From Betaproteobacteria bacterium GR16-43 (GTDB taxonomy: Bacteria > Pseudomonadota > Gammaproteobacteria > Burkholderiales > Usitatibacteraceae), in assembly GCA_001953215.1 (NCBI GenBank), contig CP019169.1:3720001-3784000 (forward strand): 64,000 nucleotides of DNA, read 5' to 3'. Positions 33,886 through 40,614 of this stretch are shown here, one piece after another. The position numbers and the translations under genes were made by a program. The notes beneath the pieces were generated by a model. The model had not been told where the DNA came from, did no database searches, and saw nothing but the letters and a program-made list of their open reading frames with translations. Within the stretch, counting starts at the first letter, position 1. The number at the start of each line of letters is the position of its first letter.

Positions 33886-35205
33886 ATGGCTACCCTGATC
33901 AAATCGTTGCACCCCCGCCTGTGGTTCACGGGCCTTTGGCTCCGGCCGGACTTCCGCAAGCTGTGGATCTCGCTGACCATGACCCACTTCGGCGGCCAGA
34001 TCACGTTCCTCGCACTGCCGCTCACGGCTGCGCTGGTGCTGAACGCGTCGCCCTTCGAAGTCGGCGTGCTGACCGCGCTGGAAGCCCTGCCCTTCCCGCT
34101 CTTCGGCCTGTTCGCGGGCGTGATCGTCGACCGCATGCCGAAGCTGCCGATCATCATCGCTTCCGACATCGGGCGCGCGCTGGCGCTGGCGTCCGTGCCG
34201 GTTTGCGCCTGGATGGGCGTGCTGTCCATGCCGGTGCTCTATCTCGCGGGCTTCCTCGTGGGCACCGGAACCGTGCTCGGCTGGCCGGCGTACCAGGTCT
34301 TCATGACCGAGCGCGTCGGGCGTGAGAACCTCGTGGAGGCCAATGCGAAGATCGGCATCGCGGACTCGGCCGCGCAGCTGATCGGCCCGGGCCTCGCGGG
34401 AGCCATGATCGCGTGGCTCACGGCGCCGTTCGCGATCCTGCTCGATGCGTTCTCGTTCCTGTTCTCGGCGTGGATGCTGCGCGGCATCCCGCCGAAGGCG
34501 AGCGATGCACCGAAGGCCCACCCGCAATCGGTGAAGGCCGAGATCCTCGAAGGGCTTTCGACGATCTGGCATACGCGAACCTTGCGCGCGCTCGTGTGGA
34601 CGCTCGCCACGTGGCAGGTCTTTCGCCACGCGTTCATCGCGATCGTGGTGCTCTACTGCGCGCGCGAGCTGGGCTTCTCGGCCGGCCAGGTGGGCGCCAC
34701 GTTCATGGCGGCGGGCATCGGTTCGCTCGCGGCGGCGAGCTTCACGTCGCGCCTGAACGCGCACTACGGCATGGGTCCCACCATGCTGGTCGGCATCACC
34801 GGCACGGGCGTGGCGTGGATCGTGATGGGCTGCGCGATGGGGCCGTTCTGGCTCTCGATGGCGATCTTCGCCACGGGGATGTTCGTGCTCGACCTCACGG
34901 CGATGGTGTTCTTCATCAACTATCTCACCCTGCGCCAGGCCGTGACGCCCGATCGCCTGCTGGGCCGCGTGACCGCCTCGATGATCTGCCTTTCGGTCGC
35001 CACGGCTCCGCTGGGGGGCCTGGTGGGCGGCTGGATCGGGGAGCACTACGGCCTGCGGGCCGCGATGCTCTTCGCCGGCGTGGGCGCGCTGGTGCTCGGC
35101 CCGTTGGTGGCGAAGTACTCGCCGCTCTCCTCGATGCGGGAGCTCCCGAAACCCCAGGAGCCCACCACCACCGAGAGCGTCACCGAGGAACTCGCGGGGG
35201 ACTGA
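33886..35205 (+). CDS. major facilitator superfamily transporter (MFS_3 / EntS-like exporter)
   Basis: The 439-residue protein shows about 12 hydrophobic helices. The N-terminal half carries the MFS loop 2-3 motif as GVIVDRMPKLPIIIASDIGRA near 81-101, and the second half an equivalent stretch around ASFTSRLNAHYGMGPTML. The TMS1 region LWISLTMTHFGGQITFLALPLTAALVL and AYQVFMTERVGRENLVEANAKIG near 135-157 are characteristic of the MFS_3 (enterobactin-exporter-like) branch. It probably exports a small molecule; the substrate is not evident. A dispersed palindrome follows its stop by two bases. Confidence 0.87.
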   Translation: MATLIKSLHPRLWFTGLWLRPDFRKLWISLTMTHFGGQITFLALPLTAALVLNASPFEVGVLTALEALPFPLFGLFAGVIVDRMPKLPIIIASDIGRALALASVPVCAWMGVLSMPVLYLAGFLVGTGTVLGWPAYQVFMTERVGRENLVEANAKIGIADSAAQLIGPGLAGAMIAWLTAPFAILLDAFSFLFSAWMLRGIPPKASDAPKAHPQSVKAEILEGLSTIWHTRTLRALVWTLATWQVFRHAFIAIVVLYCARELGFSAGQVGATFMAAGIGSLAAASFTSRLNAHYGMGPTMLVGITGTGVAWIVMGCAMGPFWLSMAIFATGMFVLDLTAMVFFINYLTLRQAVTPDRLLGRVTASMICLSVATAPLGGLVGGWIGEHYGLRAAMLFAGVGALVLGPLVAKYSPLSSMRELPKPQEPTTTESVTEELAGD

Positions 35206-35207
35206 AG

Positions 35208-35278
35208 AAAATCGGGGTCAGGGTAGAAATAAGTGCTGGGCAACGCGCAGCATTTATTTCTACCCTGACCCCGATTTT
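35208..35278. repeat. palindromic repeat (palindrome family 2, copy 2)
   Basis: Two 31-bp arms (35208-35238 and 35248-35278) with one mismatch and a nine-base loop share AAATCGGGGTCAGGGTAGAA with the palindrome at 30804-30859; the central part differs. Again it fills most of a convergent gap (MFS gene plus, lipoprotein gene minus) and would fold as a strong terminator hairpin. Confidence 0.9.
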
Positions 35279-35295
35279 TCGCCTTTGACTTTGCC

Positions 35296-35577
35296 CTACT
35301 TCAAGGCGTTGTCGCAGTTCCGCAGGGCGTCTTCGACGTTGTTGTTGAAGAGCCCATTGCGGTTCAGTTGCTGCATCCGGTACTGGGTGGCGGAGAGGTC
35401 CATCTCGGCCTCGCGCTGGCGGATCGACGAGACGGGTTTCTTCGCGCTCGTGTCCGTGGCGCTGGCCGTGGTGATCGGGGCGACCTTGCAGGTGACGGGG
35501 GCCTGGGCGACCTGCACGTCCTGGGAGGCGCATCCGGCGGCGAGCAGGGCGGCGGCGAGGAGGGAGAAGGCTTTCAT
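35296..35577 (-). CDS. small lipoprotein, unknown function
   Basis: The 93-residue protein starts at an ATG preceded by GAGGAAA. It has a lipoprotein signal MKAFSLLAAALLAAGC (Cys16). The mature part contains QAPVTCKVAPITTASATD and ends in VEDALRNCDNALK with two further cysteines. The frame is open 20 codons upstream, but the lipobox fixes the start. No family is recognised. Confidence 0.75.
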   Translation of the reverse strand: MKAFSLLAAALLAAGCASQDVQVAQAPVTCKVAPITTASATDTSAKKPVSSIRQREAEMDLSATQYRMQQLNRNGLFNNNVEDALRNCDNALK

Positions 35578-35731
35578 GGGGGTTTCCTCGGGGTTGGACA
35601 GGTCCATTCTACTGTCGGCCGCGGGCCTCCGGGGCACCCCCGCAAGCAGCCGTTACAAATCCATCCGGGGCTCCGGGTGCGTCCTAGGGGCATGGTAACG
35701 TTGGCCGCCCTCAGGCCCTCTGGAGAGTCGG

Positions 35732-36091
35732 ATGCAATCGAACGAAACGCTGGTCGCGATCGTGGGCATGGTCGTGACCTTCGGCCTGCCTGTGCTCCTG
35801 GTGGGCCTCATCCTGTGGTTCAAGCACCGCAAGCTGCGGATGATCCACGAGACCATCGGGAAGCTGGCCGAGAAGGGGCTGCCGGTTCCGCCGGAGCTGC
35901 TCGATCCCCCGTCGCGGAACCGCAACGCGGCCCTGCGGGGCGGGCTGGTGCTGGTGGCACTGGGCGTGGCGCTGGCGGTGTTCTTCAGCCAGACCCAGGG
36001 GCCGTGGTCGATCGGCCTGATCCCCGGCCTGATGGGGGTCGCCCTGTTGATCGCCTGGCGGGTGGAACGCCGCGACGCCAAGAACCCCTAG
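35732..36091 (+). CDS. small membrane protein (DUF6249-like)
   Basis: The 119-residue protein has an N-terminal helix (about 7-29, IVGMVVTFGLPVLLVGLILWF), a basic stretch KHRKLRMIHETIGKLAEKGLPVPPELLDP, and two more helices (about 69-85, 92-108). The motif of a short cytoplasmic IxKLAEKGxPVPPELL segment after TM1 is typical of a family often encoded next to ECF sigma factors. It lies 8 bp before the sigma gene, so it is probably co-transcribed. Function is unknown. Confidence 0.82.
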   Translation: MQSNETLVAIVGMVVTFGLPVLLVGLILWFKHRKLRMIHETIGKLAEKGLPVPPELLDPPSRNRNAALRGGLVLVALGVALAVFFSQTQGPWSIGLIPGLMGVALLIAWRVERRDAKNP

Positions 36092-36099
36092 CCCCCTCG

Positions 36100-36657
36100 A
36101 TGCCCCCGGACGCGTCCCAGACGGACGCCGACCTGATCCTGGCCGTCCTCGAACGCGACGACCGGCGAGCCTATGGACAACTGGTGCTGCGCCACCAGTC
36201 GCTGGTGCGCACGGTGCTCCGCCGCCTCACGAAGGGCGACCACGCCCTGGCCGACGACATCGCGCAGGAAACCTTCGTGCTCGCCTGGCGGAACCTCAAG
36301 CACTTCCGCTTCGAGGCGCGCTTCTCGACGTGGCTCTACCGCATCGCGTTCAACGCCTGGCAGAGCGAGGCCCGCAAGAAGCGCGAGGTGCTGCTGGACG
36401 ACCCGGATGACGCGCCCATGCTCGAGGACGTCTCGGCGGACCTGCCCGACACCGCTTCGCGCATCGACCTCGAACGCGCCCTCGCCACGCTGAGCGACGG
36501 CGAACGCTCGGCCATCGCGGCCTGCTACTACGGCGACCTCTCGCACGAGGAAGCCGCCAAGACGCTCGGCATCCCGCTGGGCACCGTGAAGACGCACATC
36601 CTGCGCGCCAAGGCCAAGCTGCGCGCACGCCTCACCGGAGCGAAGGAAACGCCATGA
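36100..36657 (+). CDS. ECF-type RNA polymerase sigma factor
   Basis: The 185-residue protein has the sigma-2 region (about 22-92; YGQLVLRHQSLVRTVLRRLTKGDHALADDIAQETFVLAWRNLKHFRFEARFSTWLYRIAFNAWQ) and the sigma-4 region (about 125-178; ALATLSDGERSAIAACYYGDLSHEEAAKTLGIPLGTVKTHILRAKAKLRARL). Spacing and size fit RpoE-like ECF factors. The ATG at 36100 is chosen because upstream sequence in this frame overlaps the preceding gene and lacks similarity. The stop overlaps the next gene (ATGA), the usual sigma/anti-sigma coupling. Confidence 0.92.
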   Translation: MPPDASQTDADLILAVLERDDRRAYGQLVLRHQSLVRTVLRRLTKGDHALADDIAQETFVLAWRNLKHFRFEARFSTWLYRIAFNAWQSEARKKREVLLDDPDDAPMLEDVSADLPDTASRIDLERALATLSDGERSAIAACYYGDLSHEEAAKTLGIPLGTVKTHILRAKAKLRARLTGAKETP

Positions 36658-36965
36658 AGACCCTCGAACAATTGCTGGTGGACGACGCGCACGCGACGAT
36701 GCCCGACGACGGTTTCTCCGCGCGCGTGCTGCATACCCTGCCCCGCCGCGCGCCGCGACACCTGCCGTGGAAGGCCGCCCTCATCCTCGGATCGACGGCG
36801 CTGGGATCCGTGCTGGCGGCCCTCCTCGCCCCGTCGGGAACGACCGCGATGCAGGGGGTGCTGGACCTGGCGACGGCGCGCTACTTCACGCCGGGTGCGC
36901 TCGCCGTGCTCGGCACCGCCATCACGCTCGCCGTCGCGGGAGCTGTGCTCGCCGCGGATGAATGA
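36654..36965 (+). CDS. putative membrane partner (anti-sigma-like) of the ECF sigma factor
   Basis: The 103-residue protein begins in an ATGA overlap with the sigma gene. The N-terminal 38 residues are soluble (MKTLEQLLVDDAHATMPDDGFSARVLHTLP), followed by two hydrophobic helices (about 40-60 and 80-99). Position, coupling and a short cytoplasmic segment before the membrane suggest a sigma-sequestering partner, but there is no recognisable zinc-binding (ZAS) motif HxxxCxxC. The role is inferred from context only. Confidence 0.7.
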   Translation: MKTLEQLLVDDAHATMPDDGFSARVLHTLPRRAPRHLPWKAALILGSTALGSVLAALLAPSGTTAMQGVLDLATARYFTPGALAVLGTAITLAVAGAVLAADE

Positions 36966-36968
36966 AGA

Positions 36969-37127
36969 AAAGGCGAAAGGCGTCCTCCGCAGATAAACGC
37001 AGATACACGCCGATGAATCCCTCCAGCAAGAACGAAAATCTGGGTTAAACCCAACGTCCTTTCGGTTTGCTTGAGGAAATCATCGGCGTGTATCTGCGTT
37101 TATCTGCGGAGGACGCCTTTCGCCTTT
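36969..37127. repeat. inverted-repeat element, copy C (perfect 48-bp arms, no gene)
   Basis: Arms 36969-37016 and 37080-37127 are perfect inverted copies of 48 bp, starting AAAGGCGAAAGGCG and ending ACGCCGATGA, around a 63-base loop. The loop contains a short TGGGTT/AACCCA hairpin. It occupies the convergent gap between the sigma operon and mdh and is probably also their terminator. It is the best preserved copy of the family also seen at 22109 and 38174. Confidence 0.92.
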
Positions 37128-37138
37128 GACCTTCCTTA

Positions 37139-38122
37139 CTACTTGAGGAGATGCGCGATCGCAGCCCGCTCCTCTTCGAGCTCCTTCTGCGTGGCCGCGA
37201 TCTTCGCCTTCGCGAAGTCGTTGTGCTCGATGCCCTTCACGATCGTGTACTGGCCGTTCGCGGTCGTGCAGGGATAGCCGAAAATGATGCCCTCGGGAAT
37301 GCCGTAGCTGCCGTCCGACGGCACGCCCATCGACACCCATTCCGTGGAACCCAGCACCCAGTCGCGCACGTGGTCGATGGCCGCGTTGGCCGCCGAAGCC
37401 GCTGACGAAAGGCCGCGCGCATCGATGATGGCCGCGCCGCGCTTCTGCACCGTCGGGATGAACGTGCCCTCGATCCAGGCCTGGTCGTTGATGGTCTGCG
37501 CGGCGTTCTTGCCCGCGACTTCCGCATGGAAGACATCCGGATACTGCGTGGCCGAGTGGTTGCCCCAGATCGACATCTTCTTCACGTCGGTCACGGCCTT
37601 GCCGGTCTTCTGCGCCACCTGCGTCAGCGCCCGGTTGTGGTCGAGGCGCATCATCGCCGTGAACTGCTGGGGCTTCAGGCCCTTCGCGTTCTTCATCGCG
37701 ATGAGCGAGTTCGTGTTGGCCGGGTTGCCCACGACCAGCACCTTCACGTCGCGCGAGGCCACTTCGCCCAGCGCCTTGCCCTGCGGCACGAAGATGGCGC
37801 CGTTGGCTTCGAGGAGGTCCTTCCTTTCCATGCCCGGGCCGCGGGGACGCGCGCCCACGAGGAGGGCCACGTCCACATCGCGAAACGCAGCCGTGGCATC
37901 CGACGTGCCCACCATGGACTGCAGCAACGGGAACGCGCAGTCGTCCAGCTCCATCATCACGCCCTTCAGCGCCTTCTGGGCCTTCTCGTCGGGGATCTCC
38001 AGCAGCTGGAGGATGACGGGCTGGTCCTTGCCGAGCATCTCGCCGCTGGCAATGCGGAACAGCAGGCTGTAGCCGATCTGGCCTGCGGCGCCGGTGACGG
38101 CGACGCGCATGGGCTTCTTCAT
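37139..38122 (-). CDS. mdh: malate dehydrogenase
   Basis: The 327-residue NAD-dependent enzyme interconverts malate and oxaloacetate. [21 protein letters not shown] near 7-27 is the dinucleotide-binding loop. [22 protein letters not shown] near 88-109 carries substrate-binding arginines, [16 protein letters not shown] near 127 and MRLDHNRA near 154 follow, and the catalytic histidine is in [12 protein letters not shown] near 187. This is the 325-330-residue type common in betaproteobacteria. The ATG at 38122 is preceded by GGAGAAAG; an earlier in-frame GTG/ATG would add 13 unlikely residues. A TATAAT (38161-38166, minus strand) lies 39 bp upstream at the edge of an inverted-repeat element. 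Confidence 0.95.
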   Translation of the reverse strand: MKKPMRVAVTGAAGQIGYSLLFRIASGEMLGKDQPVILQLLEIPDEKAQKALKGVMMELDDCAFPLLQSMVGTSDATAAFRDVDVALLVGARPRGPGMERKDLLEANGAIFVPQGKALGEVASRDVKVLVVGNPANTNSLIAMKNAKGLKPQQFTAMMRLDHNRALTQVAQKTGKAVTDVKKMSIWGNHSATQYPDVFHAEVAGKNAAQTINDQAWIEGTFIPTVQKRGAAIIDARGLSSAASAANAAIDHVRDWVLGSTEWVSMGVPSDGSYGIPEGIIFGYPCTTANGQYTIVKGIEHNDFAKAKIAATQKELEEERAAIAHLLK

Positions 38123-38160
38123 GGTTTCTTTCTCCGAGGGAATGAGAGCGCTGACGCGCA

Positions 38161-38166
38161 ATTATA
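38161..38166 (-). promoter_or_regulatory. putative -10 element of mdh
   Basis: The minus strand reads TATAAT here, 39 bases before the mdh ATG. The matching -35 position falls inside the left arm of the inverted-repeat element at 38174 and shows no good consensus. The element may therefore have replaced or altered the original upstream promoter half. Confidence 0.4.
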
Positions 38167-38173
38167 AAAGACT

Positions 38174-38664
38174 AAGGCGAAAGGCGTTTGTCCGCAGATG
38201 AACACAGATGAACGCAGATAACCCCACCGCTAGAAGTCCCAGACGACGCGCCGGTACTCGAGCTTTGGCATCCCGAAGTTCAGCAGCAATCCCAGGTTCA
38301 GCCTTGTGACACGCAAGTAGTTCATGCACTGAGCAAGGTGCGGATCATCCAGAGCACGAATCGCCTTGATTTCAATGAGGACCACCTCGTCGACGATGAT
38401 GTCCGGACAGTACTGACCTACGAGACGCCCGCGATAGGTGACGTCGAAGGCCCTTTGAATGGCCACAGAATGTCCCGCCTCCTCCAGTTCAATGGCCAAC
38501 GCATTCTCGTATACCTTTTCCAGGAAACCGTGACCCAGTGACCTGCCGACCTTGAACGCGCATGCGAGCACACTTCCGGTGGTCTCGTTCAATCTGGCCC
38601 GCTCGAGTTCGCTTTTCATCTGCGTTCATCTGCGTTCATCTGCGGACAAAACGCCTTTCGCCTT
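38174..38664. mobile_element. inverted-repeat element, copy D, carrying a GxxExxY gene
   Basis: A 46-bp left arm (38174-38219) and a 47-bp right arm (38618-38664) are inverted copies with one mismatch and one single-base indel. Both have AAGGCGAAAGGCG at the outside and CAGATGAACGCAGAT-type segments inside. They share the outer end with copies at 22109 and 36969. The interior is almost entirely one gene (38230-38619) on the minus strand, whose ATG is part of the right arm. I classify it as a putative small mobile element; transposition is not shown. Confidence 0.7.
38230..38619 (-). CDS. GxxExxY protein, PD-(D/E)XK nuclease-like
   Basis: The 129-residue protein carries the family signature GFLEKVY (G31, E34, Y37) that names the GxxExxY group. 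It also has a clean PD-(D/E)XK arrangement: P72-D73, then E83-I84-K85 (PDIIVDEVVLIEIK), followed by QCMNY (Q97, Y101), the QxxxY motif of several nuclease-fold families. Function is unknown; a nuclease role is inferred from these residues. The start ATG lies within the right inverted-repeat arm (CGCAGATGAAAAGC), so the arm supplies its leader. The coding DNA looks less GC-rich than the neighbours, consistent with acquisition. Confidence 0.88.
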   Translation of the reverse strand: MKSELERARLNETTGSVLACAFKVGRSLGHGFLEKVYENALAIELEEAGHSVAIQRAFDVTYRGRLVGQYCPDIIVDEVVLIEIKAIRALDDPHLAQCMNYLRVTRLNLGLLLNFGMPKLEYRRVVWDF

Positions 38665-38675
38665 TGTTTTGTTGA

Positions 38676-39575
38676 CTAACCCTTCTTCTGAAGGGTGATC
38701 GCAAGCACGCCGGCAAGAACCAAAGCCGCGCCAGCGAGCTGGATCGCGGTAATCGCTTCATCGAGAAACCAATACCCGAAGAAGATCGTCGCCACCGGCC
38801 CCACCGCCCCGATCATCGCGGCATGGCTCGAGCCGATGCGGCGGATACCCTCGGCGGTGAGCACGATCGGGATCACCGTCGAGACCAGCGCCATGGTCAG
38901 CGCGAGGCCGTAAACCGCGGTGGGTTGGGAGAACAGCAGCGCGGCATTGTTCGTCACGAAGAAATGCCCCACCACGCCCACGCACGAAACCAGCGCTGCG
39001 TAGCAGGCGAAGCGCATGCTCCCCAGCCGCTCCACGTAGCGACCACTGCCGAGCAGGTAGCCCGCGTAGAAGAGCGCCGAAAGGAAAACCCAGAACGCAC
39101 CCAGCGCCACGTTGGAGCCGGTGAGCGAAAAGTCGTGCGCCACCACCAGCACGATCCCGCCATACGAAAGCCCGAGTGCCAGGACGTCGCGGCGAGTGAC
39201 CTTGCGCTTGAAGAAGATCGCGGCGAGCAACAGCACCATCGTCGGATACAGGAACAGCACCAGCCGCTCGAGCGCCGCGGTGATGTACTGCAGCCCGATG
39301 AAATCGAACAGGCTCGCGAGGTAGTAGCCCATCATCCCGAGCAGCACGACCGCGCGCCAGTCGGGGCGCGAGAGCGGCATCACGTGCTCGCCGCGCGCCG
39401 ACCACAGGCCCAGGGCGAGGAAGAACGGCGCGCTGATCAGCATGCGCAACGCGAGCAGCGTGACGGGATCGACGCCGTGCCGGTACGCGAGCTTGATGAT
39501 GACCGCCTTGGCGGAAAACGCGACGGCCGCGACGGTGACGAGGATGGCGCCGGTGAGGCGCGCGGAGGAAGCCAT
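38676..39575 (-). CDS. EamA/DMT-family transporter
   Basis: The 299-residue protein has ten hydrophobic helices in two EamA repeats (about 10-140 and 150-290). Motifs include AVIIKLAYRHGVDPVTLLALRMLISAPFF near 25-53, YITAALERLVLFLYPTMVLLLAAIFFKRKVTRRDVLALGLSYGGIVLV near 97-144, and in the second half RRIGSSHAAMIGAVGPVATIFFGYWFLDEAITAIQLAGAALVLAGV. Members move amino acids or other metabolites; the substrate is unknown. It ends 11 bp from the inverted-repeat element and starts 13 bp after the GGDEF gene, so it may belong to the transcript of the giant protein and the GGDEF gene. Confidence 0.9.
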   Translation of the reverse strand: MASSARLTGAILVTVAAVAFSAKAVIIKLAYRHGVDPVTLLALRMLISAPFFLALGLWSARGEHVMPLSRPDWRAVVLLGMMGYYLASLFDFIGLQYITAALERLVLFLYPTMVLLLAAIFFKRKVTRRDVLALGLSYGGIVLVVAHDFSLTGSNVALGAFWVFLSALFYAGYLLGSGRYVERLGSMRFACYAALVSCVGVVGHFFVTNNAALLFSQPTAVYGLALTMALVSTVIPIVLTAEGIRRIGSSHAAMIGAVGPVATIFFGYWFLDEAITAIQLAGAALVLAGVLAITLQKKG

Positions 39576-39588
39576 TCCCCCGATTTTA

Positions 39589-40614
39589 CTAGGCCGTCCC
39601 GGAAATGCGCCCGGTGGAGAGCGATTTGGCCGCGGTGAGGCCGCTGTCGGCGGCCATCAGGAGCGAGTCGATGCCGTGGGAATCCCTCGGGTAGATCGAG
39701 AACCCCACCGCGGCCGTGACCGAGACGCCCGCATGCTGGAACGTGAGCGCCTCCGAGACGCGCCGGGCGACATCGCGAGCACCCTCCTCGCCGGCCACGT
39801 CCTCCAGCAGCGCGAATTCGTCGTCGCCCATGCGGGCCAGCAACGCGCGCGGGAACGCGGCGGTGAGGCGGCGCGTGGCTTCCACCAGGATGCGGTCGGC
39901 CGCGGAATGGCCCACCACGTGGTTCACGCGCCGGAAGTTGTCGAGGTCGGCCAGCACGAGCACGCCGGACTCGTCCGAATCCGCGCCCCGGATGCGCGAA
40001 GAAGCCGTCACGAGGAATCGCTGGCGATTCGAGAGTCCGGTGACCGGATCCTTGATCGCGCTTTGCTGCGCATCGCCGAGGCTGCCGAAGAGGATCTCCG
40101 AGACCACGCGCCCGATCCCGCCGACCATGCCCGTCACGAGCAGGAAATCGAACAGCGCGGGCCAGCCCGTCCGGTTGCCCATCTGGCTGTTGGTGAGGCC
40201 CATGAATTCGAGCACGAAGACGGCGACGGCCGGCACCAGGGTCGCGATCGACATCCACACGAACGACTTGCGCGTCAGCAGCAGCGCGGTGAACAGCAGG
40301 ATGCCTGCGTAGGCGATCACCGCGTGGTCGTGGATGCCCGTCGGGCTGAGATAGAGGGTGAGCGTCACCACGGCCACGAGCACCATGGACAGCAGCACCA
40401 CGGCGGCTTCGTAGTAGCCGGCGCGCGCGAAGCCCCAGGCCGAGATGCCGAGGGGTGCCGCGAGCGCGAACACCACGGCGACGTCGCGGTGACCCATCAG
40501 CACGTTGAACGTCGACCCGCAAACCAGGGCGACCGTGACCGCGATCACCGCGATGCGCACGATCCGCCCCATGGGCCCCACGGGGGGCCGGCGGATGAAC
40601 TGCGTGCTGTCCAT
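39589..40614 (-). CDS. membrane GGDEF-like protein with degenerate signature
   Basis: The 341-residue protein has about six hydrophobic helices in the first 175 residues and a GGDEF-type domain (about 180-335; KDPVTGLSNRQRFLV, VLVLADLDNFRRVNHVVGHSAADRILVEATRRL). The active-site loop reads RMGDDEFALL: the second glycine of GGDEF is aspartate, and no RxxD inhibitory site precedes it. It may be a weak diguanylate cyclase, a c-di-GMP or GTP sensor, or inactive. The ATG overlaps the stop of the giant repeat gene (TGATG), so the two are translationally coupled. Confidence 0.85.
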   Translation of the reverse strand: MDSTQFIRRPPVGPMGRIVRIAVIAVTVALVCGSTFNVLMGHRDVAVVFALAAPLGISAWGFARAGYYEAAVVLLSMVLVAVVTLTLYLSPTGIHDHAVIAYAGILLFTALLLTRKSFVWMSIATLVPAVAVFVLEFMGLTNSQMGNRTGWPALFDFLLVTGMVGGIGRVVSEILFGSLGDAQQSAIKDPVTGLSNRQRFLVTASSRIRGADSDESGVLVLADLDNFRRVNHVVGHSAADRILVEATRRLTAAFPRALLARMGDDEFALLEDVAGEEGARDVARRVSEALTFQHAGVSVTAAVGFSIYPRDSHGIDSLLMAADSGLTAAKSLSTGRISGTA

